Source: Candidatus Thiodiazotropha sp. (ex Epidulcina cf. delphinae) (GTDB taxonomy: Bacteria; Pseudomonadota; Gammaproteobacteria; Chromatiales; Chromatiaceae). From it: 52,526 bases of DNA. The notes under the pieces were generated by a model, which saw only the letters and a program-made list of their open reading frames with translations, ran no database searches and was not told the DNA's origin. The position numbers and the translations under genes are program-made. Shown here one piece after another: positions 9,379-17,294 of this stretch (the stretch's first letter is position 1; every line of letters starts with the position of its first letter). Location of the stretch: the NCBI GenBank assembly GCA_025656505.1, contig JAHXHR010000006.1, positions 1 through 52,526 of the forward strand, read 5' to 3'.

Positions 9379-10020
9379 CTACAACTCAAGCTTTTTCAAA
9401 ACCGCTGTGACGATAGCATCCCCTAATGCCTTGTGTTGTTCTACATCCAGATGAATGCCATCCACCTTGCTTGCCTGGGTAACGCGCTCGGCATCAAAAA
9501 ACAGTGCGGAGCATTCTTTGGCTATTTTCTCAAGTTCAACGGCAAGCCCCACACACCTTTTTTCCGCTCCAATGAATTTGCTTGCGATACTCCCTCTCGG
9601 GTTGCTAATCACAGGTGGCGACACTATCATAATCGCAGGCACAGGCATTCCCGGCTCAATAGGCGACTGACGAATGGTTTGAATTAACGTCGCAGTACCT
9701 TGAGCCGACAACCAGGCATTGTTGTCATGGGTGCATTGAAAATCATTAACACCAAGCATCAGGATGACCAGTTTCAGGGGTGAGTGCATTTCAATTACCT
9801 GGGCCAGCCCACTTGAACCGTCACGCCCTTGCTTAAAGGGATCATCCCAAACCGTTCGTCTGCCATTCAGACAGTTTTCGATCACTCTGACTGCCTTTCC
9901 GGCAGCATTGAGCGATGCTTCGAACACTCCAGGCCATCTCTCATGGAAGGGCAGTCTGTGCCTTGTATTCGGAATTATTCCCCAACTAAGGCTATCTGAA
10001 TATATGAGAATCTGTTCCAT
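9379..10020 (-). CDS. SGNH/GDSL-family hydrolase (esterase-like)
   Basis: 213 residues. Block I is YSDSLSWG with nucleophile Ser10, block III is GVNDF, and the C-terminal DGIHLD carries the Asp-x-x-His of the catalytic triad. There is no signal peptide, so it is likely cytoplasmic. The family includes arylesterases, lipases and acetyl-esterases; the substrate cannot be told from sequence. It is the distal gene of a minus-strand cluster with a small membrane protein, a broken TOPRIM-like gene and an ATPase, nine bases after the membrane protein gene, so co-transcription is likely. Confidence 0.75.
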   Translation of the reverse strand: MEQILIYSDSLSWGIIPNTRHRLPFHERWPGVFEASLNAAGKAVRVIENCLNGRRTVWDDPFKQGRDGSSGLAQVIEMHSPLKLVILMLGVNDFQCTHDNNAWLSAQGTATLIQTIRQSPIEPGMPVPAIMIVSPPVISNPRGSIASKFIGAEKRCVGLAVELEKIAKECSALFFDAERVTQASKVDGIHLDVEQHKALGDAIVTAVLKKLEL

Positions 10021-10028
10021 TGGCTTCC

Positions 10029-10229
10029 CTATTCCTGATTATTGAAAATTTGCCTTCTATACAAAACCATCATCATAAAAACCAAACAAACGCCAGCCAT
10101 AACAGCAAGAAAAAGAACCGTCGTCGATGAATAGCGTTCCAGCGCCATGACTACCAATAGATTACAAATCATGAATATCGCAAAGAAAGTCCGTTTCTCT
10201 TCAAAAGGGTGATTAAGCCTATTGATCAT
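10029..10229 (-). CDS. Small two-helix membrane protein, function unknown
   Basis: 66 residues. A short charged N-terminus is followed by two hydrophobic segments (about residues 15-30 and 37-57) and a basic RRQIFNNQE tail. No family is recognised. Its ATG lies inside the last codons of the upstream TOPRIM-like gene (11-bp overlap) and its stop lies nine bases before the esterase gene, which argues it is translated as part of the cluster. Small membrane proteins often accompany defence modules; that role here is only a guess. Confidence 0.55.
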   Translation of the reverse strand: MINRLNHPFEEKRTFFAIFMICNLLVVMALERYSSTTVLFLAVMAGVCLVFMMMVLYRRQIFNNQE

Positions 10230-10906
10230 CTTTTATTTGGTTGGCGCCATACCATCCAAAATCATGCCCTATGGCTCGAACTTCCTTTTCAAACATTTGA
10301 AAAGCGGATAGCTTACGGAGGCGCGAGAAGTCATCAATATACTCGGCAAGCCGATGCACGCTGGATTGCGGTCTAAACCGATCCAGCCTGCGTCCCTTAA
10401 GTCCGCTTGCTGTACGTAATAGTTGGTAAAGTTCCTTACTTCGGATCAGGTAATGACTCCAAACGGTTTAATGGCGGTAACTGAAGCGCTATTTCGCCTG
10501 AAGGATTTGCTGAAGCTTTTCTAATACCCTCTATGTCAAACAACAGCCACGCCTCTAACATACGGACGGGAATAACACATGCGTAGTAGCATGGCAGTGG
10601 CTGTTGTGATTCCGCCAAAACAGCTTGAGCGTCTCCTACTGCACGCTGAATCTCTGCGACACGCACATCACGTAACGCCCTTTCTGCATCTCGATGAATA
10701 AAAAGTATGTCACAGGGATGCAACTGACAGCCCCTAATTATCTTTTGAGCAAGATTTTCAGGTGGGGACGGCAGGCGCGCCAAATCGGCCCACTCACCAT
10801 CGATAGGCTGGTCTGGGTAGTGCTGACGTAACAACCAATGAATGACGGGGATCAGCGTTTTATCCGAGCTACCATCTGTGATGAGGGTAAAGCGCAGTCG
10901 ACTCAT
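10219..10906 (-). pseudogene. TOPRIM-like nuclease partner (DUF4276-type), frameshifted
   Basis: The intact frame runs from ATG 10906 to a TAA at about 10436 (MSRLRFTLITDGSSDKT...SLPDPK). Moving one base after PDPK reopens the frame (KELYQLLRTASGLKG... to a stop at 10219), giving about 228 residues. Removing a single T restores the reading. The N-terminal ITDGSSDKTLIP and LFIHRDAE motifs match the acidic positions of TOPRIM-like DUF4276/RloB/DUF4435 proteins that partner SMC-like ATPases in defence systems (for example AriB of PARIS). The start overlaps the ATPase stop by one base (TAATG). The break is either a sequencing error or a real inactivation. Confidence 0.6.
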
Positions 10907-12372
10907 TAGCAAAACTTCAGCTTCATTTGAGTGTCGAGATGAGCTTTTACCGATATCGGTTGGGCGGAAGCAGGTTCATTATCCCCTAGTGGATTAAGAT
11001 AGGAAAGAAGTTTTCCTAAACTGACCGTAGTCATCGGTTTGGATGCGCGCTGTCGCCATGTTTCAGGGAGGCAACTAAAGCATGCATGTGTAAAGCGGGT
11101 TTTTGTCACCTGATCGACTTGCTCCTGTAAATCCGCCACAATCAGGCTATCGGCCGGCACAAGTAATACAACACTTGGCGAATGGGTGTTGATGATCACT
11201 TGGCGCAGCGGGTTATCATCATCCACAGGCTCACTTGTATCCATGGCTATATCCTGTAACAACTCCAGCATCGCTTCGATACGTTGCGGGTGTATACCAT
11301 TTTCCGGTTCCTCGAAACAAAGAACCCCGGGCATTCTCTCCAATTCGAGTACAGCCAAAGCCAAAAAGCGTAGTGTGCCATCTGAAAGTGAGCGAGCCGG
11401 ATGGAAGACACCGTCTTTACCGGCCACCTTCAGTGTAAGGAGTTCTCGCTTCTCATCACGATCAACCTTTACTTCGCGTACATCATCAAGTAGCTGGCTG
11501 AGACTGTTAGTAACCTGGGCATAGACTTGCTTACTACTTTCACAGGGTTGGTCGGGATTACAACCAACATTGGCCTGAGCATAAAGCGATTTCGCCAAAT
11601 GCGCTCCGTCCATACCCAGTCGGCCAGGAGCGGTAAATTCATCCGGCTTTCGTAATGCTGTTGGTTCCAGTTGCAAAAGTCGCCATGAGCGCATTTCAAG
11701 CCTTGCGAGGAGTGCTGTAGGACTCTCTGATGCATTACTGTCGGACAAGACCGTTCGGGGCAAACTCTCTGCCAAAAGCGAGCGCGGCTTTCCGCGACTT
11801 CCCCCATCCTGATGGAGTTTGATAATTCGTCTATTCTCCTCAGCTTCGGTGGAAATGAACGGTGAACTGCGCTTGCCCAACCCTAAGGATGCACGCCACT
11901 TTGCAGCGCTATGTTTAAAAGGCAGATGCCGAGACGCCTCCCCTTTCTTAATGTAGTCCAGTGACTCATGCACCAGCTCAAGAACCCCCATGGTTCCTGA
12001 GGTAGTATCCTGACAGTATGACAACTCCAGTTTGTAACGCAAAAAGGTTGTCGTGGCCTCGGCGAGTTGGCCAAGATGGTCGTTCCCTTTGCGAGGTACG
12101 ATCATTTCAGCCTCAAATGTCATTTTCTCCACGCGCTTATTGCCGGCGCGATGAAATAACCCTCGGATATCGACGGAAAGACCCTCTTCGTCACGTACCA
12201 GATGTGCTGCTTCGAGGAAAGATATATCAGCCAAGGCGCTGAGAAAGCGGATGGCATCGAACAGGTTGGACTTACCGACCCCGTTAGCTCCGGCTATACA
12301 GGTAAAAGGGCCGAAGTGTACATCGACATCCACCAAATTCTTAAAGCCGTTGATCTTCAAACGTGTCAGCAT
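10906..12372 (-). CDS. AAA/ABC-class ATPase of a probable anti-phage ATPase-TOPRIM pair
   Basis: 488 residues, AAA_21/RecF-like. The N-terminal INGFKNLVDVDVHFGPF leads to Walker A GANGVGKSN. After a long insertion come the ABC signature SLSDGT, Walker B GVLCFEEPENGIHP and the H-loop INTHSP. Such ATPases sense infection or DNA ends and control an attached nuclease or toxin. The next gene overlaps by one base and encodes the TOPRIM-like partner. Gene order ATPase then TOPRIM fits PARIS-like, Gabija-like and RloA/RloB arrangements, but I cannot assign a named system. Its base composition looks more AT-rich than its neighbours, which suggests acquisition by transfer. Confidence 0.75.
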   Translation of the reverse strand: MLTRLKINGFKNLVDVDVHFGPFTCIAGANGVGKSNLFDAIRFLSALADISFLEAAHLVRDEEGLSVDIRGLFHRAGNKRVEKMTFEAEMIVPRKGNDHLGQLAEATTTFLRYKLELSYCQDTTSGTMGVLELVHESLDYIKKGEASRHLPFKHSAAKWRASLGLGKRSSPFISTEAEENRRIIKLHQDGGSRGKPRSLLAESLPRTVLSDSNASESPTALLARLEMRSWRLLQLEPTALRKPDEFTAPGRLGMDGAHLAKSLYAQANVGCNPDQPCESSKQVYAQVTNSLSQLLDDVREVKVDRDEKRELLTLKVAGKDGVFHPARSLSDGTLRFLALAVLELERMPGVLCFEEPENGIHPQRIEAMLELLQDIAMDTSEPVDDDNPLRQVIINTHSPSVVLLVPADSLIVADLQEQVDQVTKTRFTHACFSCLPETWRQRASKPMTTVSLGKLLSYLNPLGDNEPASAQPISVKAHLDTQMKLKFC

Positions 12373-12449
12373 GTTACTCTACTCAAAAGACATCCGCACC
12401 GTTAGATCTTGACCTGAATCTTTTCGTCTATCGAAGCTGACCTAAACAA

Positions 12450-13718
12450 TCAGGACTCAACATGAAGATCGTCGCCGCCCTCTCGGTCGACCGAAACCCG
12501 TTGCAGAATCACCTGATGGATGCGCCGGGACGAGGCATCCTGAACTCGCACCGTCAAGCCATCCAGCTCGAACTGCTCATCCTTCACCGGAATGCGCTCG
12601 GTGTGCTCAAGCAGCCAGCGGTTGATGGTATCGGTGGGCTTCCCGGGAATATCCATATCATAGTACTCCTCGACGACACGCAGCTCGGCCGTGCCTTTGA
12701 CAAGCACCTTACCCTCGCCCAGGACCATCAGGTCATTTGGTTTTTCATCGCTCTCGTCGTAGATCTCGCCCACCAGCTCTTCCAGCATATCCTCCAGCGA
12801 AACCACACCGACCATCACGCCATGTTCATCAACCACCACGGCAAGATGAATACTCTTTATCTTCAGGGTGCGAATCAATTCGTCAATGGTTGTGTTCGAT
12901 GGGGTATAGAGCGGCTCATGCCCCAAATCCGAGATCGGCACATCCAGTTCGCCGGAGACGATATTGCGGATCAGATCCCGCAGAATCACCAGGCTGACGA
13001 TCTCATCCGGATCCTCTTTGTAGAGAGGAATGCGTGAATAACCCGCATTGAGAATCTCCGGCAGGACATCCCGCAGCATTCGGCGGCCATCCAGACGTAA
13101 TACCTGCCTCCTGGGGGTCATCACATCCTCGGCCTTCAGGTCATTGAAATTGAAGATGCGCTCGATCATCTCCCGCTCGCCGGTATCGATCACACCCTCC
13201 TCTTCGCCATGTTCGATAAGCGTGATGACCTCCGACTCCGTCACCAATGGGTCATCCATCGCATTGGTCGAGGATTGCACCCAGTTGGTGAACTGCAGAA
13301 ACAACCAAACCAAGGGATAGATCAGGCGCATGAAGCCGAAGATGACAGGCGAGATAAACAGCGAGATCCGTTCCGAAAAACGGGTGGCCAGACTCTTGGG
13401 GGTGATCTCTCCGAATACCAGGATCAGGATGGTCAATACACCGACGGCGATCCCCGGCCCGCTGTCGCCGAAATAGTCGGTTGCAATCACCGTCGCCATC
13501 GCGGAGGCGGCAATATTGACCACATTGTTGCCGATCAGAATGGTGATCAGCATCCGGCTGGGGTCTTTCTTTAACAGATAAAGGGCATGGGAGCCCCGCC
13601 TGCCTTCCTTGTACAACGACTCGGCGCGAGCCATCGATAGGGTTACCAGAGCTGTCTCTGAACCGGAAAAAACGCCGGACAGCACCAAAAGCACTGCCAA
13701 AATCAGGTAGCTTTCCAC
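12450..13718 (-). CDS. CNNM/CorB-type transporter with CBS domains (HlyC/CorC family)
   Basis: 422 residues from GTG 13718. The order is a DUF21 membrane domain (about 1-180; SGVFSGSETALVTLS and GNNVVNIAAS), a CBS pair (about 200-325; DVMTPRRQ and VVVDEHGVMVGVVSLEDMLEELVGEI) and a C-terminal CorC/HlyC domain (about 335-410). Members of this family act in Mg2+ or Co2+ export and are regulated by nucleotide binding at the CBS domains. It lies 77 bp upstream of the ATPase gene on the same strand. It is probably an ordinary housekeeping gene next to which the defence-like cluster inserted. Confidence 0.85.
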   Translation of the reverse strand: MESYLILAVLLVLSGVFSGSETALVTLSMARAESLYKEGRRGSHALYLLKKDPSRMLITILIGNNVVNIAASAMATVIATDYFGDSGPGIAVGVLTILILVFGEITPKSLATRFSERISLFISPVIFGFMRLIYPLVWLFLQFTNWVQSSTNAMDDPLVTESEVITLIEHGEEEGVIDTGEREMIERIFNFNDLKAEDVMTPRRQVLRLDGRRMLRDVLPEILNAGYSRIPLYKEDPDEIVSLVILRDLIRNIVSGELDVPISDLGHEPLYTPSNTTIDELIRTLKIKSIHLAVVVDEHGVMVGVVSLEDMLEELVGEIYDESDEKPNDLMVLGEGKVLVKGTAELRVVEEYYDMDIPGKPTDTINRWLLEHTERIPVKDEQFELDGLTVRVQDASSRRIHQVILQRVSVDREGGDDLHVES

Positions 13719-14238
13719 GAAGTGTCTTTAATAATCCCGTCAACCATGGCCCAATTGTGAATTATCACTGCTAAAACATTGAATCACAAGCCATCCACCC
13801 ATTTTATTTTTTAACCATCCCGATTTTCGTTGACGGTTTGACACAAGGGTTATCCGAATATTTTTTGTATGATATATTTCCTTTATATTACACATAGTAA
13901 TAGCTGATAATTAATCTAATCTATTAGATAAAAAAACCCCTAACTGCGTACGTTCGATCTCATGGCCTGAGGGGAACCGTGGCGTGGCGGATGAGGAAAG
14001 CCTCTAATGAGGGAAAGATGCCCGAAGGATCAATCCCAATCCCGTTGAGAAACAGCATTTAACGCCATAGACGGCTTCTTCCGCTCCTCCCCGGCGATGC
14101 TTACATTCTCCAAGTATAGCCTTTTACGGGTAGAGCTGAATCTTTTCAACAAGAAAAAATAAATACGCTAAAGAAAACAATATGCTATAACTTTCCGATC
14201 TCGGCGTCCTTACAAGCGTTTTTCTTTCCGGACGTACC
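13719..14238. other. Intergenic region with a GGA-rich, possibly structured segment
   Basis: No protein gene is visible. Between 13930 and 14060 the + strand has five GGA motifs in 57 bases (13973, 13989, 13995, 14012, 14027), including a small hairpin GAGG-AAAG-CCUC with GGA at its base. Clusters of GGA are a feature of CsrA/RsmA-binding small RNAs. I see no match to a known riboswitch class. The flanks (13800-13930 and 14100-14238) are AT-rich. Confidence 0.25.
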
Positions 14239-14513
14239 CTAGTGTAGTGTCCTATACTGTTTGACGTTTTCAGTGTGACGAGAAGCCATCAGCCGCTAGG
14301 CGCGTTGTGCAGGGAATGGCGCGCCCTTTCCAAGCAACGCAACAACGCGGATGATGGCTTCTCGTCGCGCCCGAAGGGAGGCCCGCAAATGACTCAATCC
14401 TGCGTTGCAGCCCTTGCTAATGGGGGGGCAAGGCCATTGACTACGGGCTGCGCCTTGTCTTGAGTCATTTGCGGGCCTCTGAAAACGTCAAACAGTATAG
14501 GACACTACACTAG
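14239..14513. repeat. CTAG-bordered palindromic element, family 4
   Basis: A 275-bp element bounded by CTAG (14239-14242 and 14510-14513). Terminal inverted repeats of about 34 bp begin TAGTGTAGTGTCCTATACTG and match their complement perfectly at the other end. Inside are two further inverted pairs, GACGAGAAGCCATCA/TGATGGCTTCTCGTC and GAGGCCCGCAAATGACTCAA/TTGAGTCATTTGCGGGCCTC, so the strand can fold into a three-arm structure. No coding capacity. It ends 17 bp before phoB. Confidence 0.85.
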
Positions 14514-14529
14514 TTCAGGTCACAATCCG

Positions 14530-15225
14530 ATGCATAGGATACTGATCGTTGAGGATGAGCCCGAAATCCGGGAAATGCTCCGTTTTATTTTGGAGCCTGA
14601 GGGTTTCCACATCGGCGAGGCTGACAATGCGCAGGATGCCCGCAGGCTCTTATCCCGGCAAATCTATGACCTGATACTGATGGACTGGATGCTGCCCGGT
14701 CGATCCGGACTGGAATTGACGCGTGAGCTGAAGCGGAAAACCCCAGTGAATTCGCCGCCGGTTATCATGCTGACGGCCAAGGCGGATGAGTCGGACAAGA
14801 TCCTAGGTCTCGACAGCGGCGCGGATGATTACATCACCAAACCCTTTTCGCCGCGAGAGATGCTGGCGCGCATCAAGGCTGTGATCCGCCGAAGCGGTGG
14901 AGACGATTTTGAAGCGCCTGTCGAATTTGCCGGATTGGGCATAGATCCGGCGCATCATACCGCCTGCATAGACGATACGCCTCTCCACCTTTCACCGGCT
15001 GAATATCGTTTGCTGTATTTTTTTATGGCTCACCCTAACCGCGCCTACGCCAGACGGCAAATCCTCGATCATGTGTGGGGGGATGAAGTCTGTGTGGATG
15101 AACGAACCGTGGATGTGCATATTCGGCGTCTCAGAAAATTACTGACCCCATCCGGACACCATCAGTTCATCCAAACGGTGCGAGGGGTGGGTTATCGTTT
15201 CACCCCATCTCCACTGAATCATTGA
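14530..15225 (+). CDS. phoB: Phosphate regulon response regulator PhoB
   Basis: 231 residues. The receiver domain (1-120) has the acidic pocket E8-D9, phospho-acceptor Asp52 (MDWMLPG) and TKPF; the winged-helix OmpR/PhoB DNA-binding domain occupies about 130-225 (TVDVHIRRLRKLL and VRGVGYRF). It is followed 12 bases later by its kinase. When phosphorylated it activates phosphate-scavenging genes at Pho boxes. No Pho box was recognised upstream, and the start codon lies only 17 bp from palindromic element family 4, so the promoter must lie in or beyond that element. The Shine-Dalgarno sequence is poor. Confidence 0.85.
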   Translation: MHRILIVEDEPEIREMLRFILEPEGFHIGEADNAQDARRLLSRQIYDLILMDWMLPGRSGLELTRELKRKTPVNSPPVIMLTAKADESDKILGLDSGADDYITKPFSPREMLARIKAVIRRSGGDDFEAPVEFAGLGIDPAHHTACIDDTPLHLSPAEYRLLYFFMAHPNRAYARRQILDHVWGDEVCVDERTVDVHIRRLRKLLTPSGHHQFIQTVRGVGYRFTPSPLNH

Positions 15226-15237
15226 GAAAACACCTCC

Positions 15238-16539
15238 ATGAAGCAGTATCTCAAAATAGAAATCAGTCAACTGCTGGGCAGTCTGCTGATATTCAGTTCG
15301 GTCGGTTACCTGCTGCACCAGATAGCGGCATCGATCCTCCTCGCCATCGCGGCCTATCTGGCTAAACACGGCTATTATCTGATCCGGCTCGCCTACCTGA
15401 TTAACAGCGGGGTCCAAATCAACCCACCCTATCCGGCGGATGTTTGGGGACTGATCTATAAAGAACTTTCGAGATACCGGTCCCGCAGTCGAAAGCGTAA
15501 ACGCACCCTCAGCCGCTTCGCATCACGCTTCAGAAAAGTCGCCGGTTCAATACCCGATGGTTTGATACTGCTGAACAAGTCCGGCTGCGTTGAATGGGCC
15601 AATCCGGCAGCCAATCAACTCCTGAGCATCAGTTGGCCACGGGATGAAAACACCCTCCTCACCGATCGGGTCAAACAGGAAAGGCTTGCTGAGTATCTGC
15701 TGACCCCGGACTATTCCAAACCCCTGGAATTCCCCTCTCCGGCAAACAAAGCCATTATCGTTTCGCTACGGATAACGCCTTTCGGCGGTAAAAAGGCGCA
15801 ACGTCTCATGGTCATTCGCAACATCACTGAAGTCTATAAACTGAATCAGACCAGGCGTGATTTCGTATCGGACGTCTCCCATGAGTTGCGCACGCCGCTT
15901 ACTGTGATCTCGGGATTCCTTGGAAACCTCAACGATAACGAAAAACTACCCTTCCAAGAACGCCCCTTCATCTTGATGCATCAGCAAGCTGAACGGATGA
16001 ACTCGATCCTCAATGATCTGCTCACCTTGTCACGGCTGGAAATGGGTGCGGCGCCGTCAGCCGAAAAGCCGGTTGCGATTCCTGACGTACTACGCAGGAT
16101 CGTGGATCAGGCGCGCTTGCTCGGTGATCAGAAAGGCGATTATAACATTGAATTGCAACTGGATGAAAAGCTATGGTTACTTGGAGAAGAGAGCGAATTA
16201 TTGAGCGCCTTTTCCAATCTCATATTCAATGCCGTCATTCACACTCCGCCGAAGACCGTTATAGAGGTGAGCTGGGAACGTGAGGACAACAGCGCCTGCC
16301 TGACCGTCTCGGATAGCGGGCCTGGGATAGCACTGCGACACATTCCCAGATTGACGGAAAGGTTCTATCGTGTGGACAAGGCCCGTTCCCGACAGTCGGG
16401 CGGCACAGGTCTGGGATTGGCCATCGTTAAACACATCATAGGTCGACACGATGGCGAGTTGAGGATTTCGAGTCAGTTGGAAGTAGGTAGCCGGTTTGCC
16501 TGTTCCTTTCCGGAAGGTCTGGTATTGCGAAAAGAGTAA
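15238..16539 (+). CDS. phoR: Phosphate regulon sensor histidine kinase PhoR
   Basis: 433 residues, close to the usual 430. Two N-terminal hydrophobic segments (about 8-45), a basic linker RSRSRKRKR, a PAS domain (about 95-205), HisKA with DVSHELRTPLTV (His215) and an HATPase with SNLIFNAV, DSGPGIA and GTGLGLAIVKHI. It senses phosphate status through the Pst system and phosphorylates or dephosphorylates PhoB. It lies 12 bases downstream of phoB and is cotranscribed. Its stop is followed within five bases by a palindromic element. Confidence 0.88.
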   Translation: MKQYLKIEISQLLGSLLIFSSVGYLLHQIAASILLAIAAYLAKHGYYLIRLAYLINSGVQINPPYPADVWGLIYKELSRYRSRSRKRKRTLSRFASRFRKVAGSIPDGLILLNKSGCVEWANPAANQLLSISWPRDENTLLTDRVKQERLAEYLLTPDYSKPLEFPSPANKAIIVSLRITPFGGKKAQRLMVIRNITEVYKLNQTRRDFVSDVSHELRTPLTVISGFLGNLNDNEKLPFQERPFILMHQQAERMNSILNDLLTLSRLEMGAAPSAEKPVAIPDVLRRIVDQARLLGDQKGDYNIELQLDEKLWLLGEESELLSAFSNLIFNAVIHTPPKTVIEVSWEREDNSACLTVSDSGPGIALRHIPRLTERFYRVDKARSRQSGGTGLGLAIVKHIIGRHDGELRISSQLEVGSRFACSFPEGLVLRKE

Positions 16540-16543
16540 GCCG

Positions 16544-16635
16544 TAAACAGTGCCCGTCCGGAAAGAAAAACTCTCGCAAAGACGCCAAGATCGATGCAAG
16601 AGAAATCGTCTTGTTTCCGGACGGACACTATATTA
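16544..16635. repeat. TA-bordered palindromic element, family 6
   Basis: About 92 bp with terminal inverted repeats AGTGCCCGTCCGGAAA and TTTCCGGACGGACACT (one mismatch). The interior contains GCAAAGACGCCAAGATCG, a motif seen again at 32584-32602 upstream of ubiG. It directly abuts family 5 and shares its TA border. Confidence 0.6.
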
Positions 16636-16884
16636 GCCCGGATGTTTCACCCGGGAACGTGATGATTGTGCCGATCTCGTCGTTCAGGGACGGTATTTCC
16701 TTAATCATCAATAGCTTAGGCTATTGACTCAATCGCAAATCCGCCCCTGAACGACGAGATCGGTGCGAGGGCGCGTTCAGCGTTACCGGGTAACGCTTTG
16801 CACTTTGCTAATATTCTAGGCATGACATGTTAAATCAAAAGGTTAACTCACATTATCAGCGGCCGGGTGAAATATCCGGGCTAG
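16633..16884. repeat. CTAG-bordered palindromic element, family 5
   Basis: About 252 bp. Terminal repeats are TTAGCCCGGATGTTTCACCC on the left and GGGTGAAATATCCGGGCTAG on the right. An inner inverted pair GATCTCGTCGTTCAGGG/CCCTGAACGACGAGATC forms a second long stem. The terminal CTAG at 16881-16884 contains the stop codon of ihfB on the minus strand. A weak look-alike of one end lies just after gph (about 34288). Confidence 0.8.
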
Positions 16885-17192
16885 CCATCGTCGCTGGTTA
16901 TGGTCGGGTAAGCATTCCGATTCACTCGATCCCTCAACTCCTTCCCAGGCTTGAAATGCGGCACATACTTGCCGGATAGCGCGACGGTTTTACCGGTCTT
17001 GGGATTGCGTCCCATTCTCGGTGGTCTGAAATGGAGTGAAAAGCTACCGAAACCGCGAATCTCGATCCTCTCCCCGGATGCCAACGATTGACTCATGTGT
17101 TCGATCATGCACTTCACTGCCAATTCGACATCCCGATAGGCAAGATGGCTCTGCTCCTTGGCAATAATCTCAATCAATTCGGATTTTGTCAT
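16881..17192 (-). CDS. ihfB: Integration host factor beta subunit
   Basis: 103 residues from ATG 17192, which has GGAGAAC at correct distance; an upstream in-frame extension is discarded. [38 protein letters not shown] and [15 protein letters not shown] are the HU/IHF core, with the Pro of the DNA-intercalating arm in GRNPKTG. With IhfA it bends DNA at specific sites. The position after rpsA is the usual gammaproteobacterial one. The tail [13 protein letters not shown] is a few residues longer than usual and ends in the CTAG border of element family 5. Confidence 0.92.
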   Translation of the reverse strand: MTKSELIEIIAKEQSHLAYRDVELAVKCMIEHMSQSLASGERIEIRGFGSFSLHFRPPRMGRNPKTGKTVALSGKYVPHFKPGKELRDRVNRNAYPTITSDDG

Positions 17193-17225
17193 TCTTGTCA
17201 GTTCTCCAGTTTGCCGTCTCTGTAA

Positions 17226-17251
17226 GGGGCTGCACACAATCGCACAGCCCC
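17226..17251 (-). terminator. Hairpin between rpsA and ihfB
   Basis: GGGGCTGTGCGATTGTGTGC followed by AGCCCC on the minus strand forms a seven-to-eight-base-pair stem in the rpsA-ihfB gap. It lacks a clear T-run, so it is more likely an attenuator or mRNA-stabilising hairpin than a full terminator. Confidence 0.4.
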
Positions 17252-17294
17252 TATTCTCAGGTTTCCGAATCCATCGGCTGCAAACTCCGGGACT

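Noticed and set aside
10029..10229. Treating the small membrane ORF as spurious
   Set aside because: Kept as a gene: it overlaps the gene before it, sits nine bases from the gene after it, and has two clean hydrophobic segments.
13930..14060. A known riboswitch (lysine, glycine, cobalamin, c-di-GMP, Moco)
   Set aside because: None of the conserved cores I know is present; the adjacent genes also give no support.
14275..14463. 62-codon ORF inside element family 4
   Set aside because: It lies across the inner palindromes and has no ribosome site or recognisable content.
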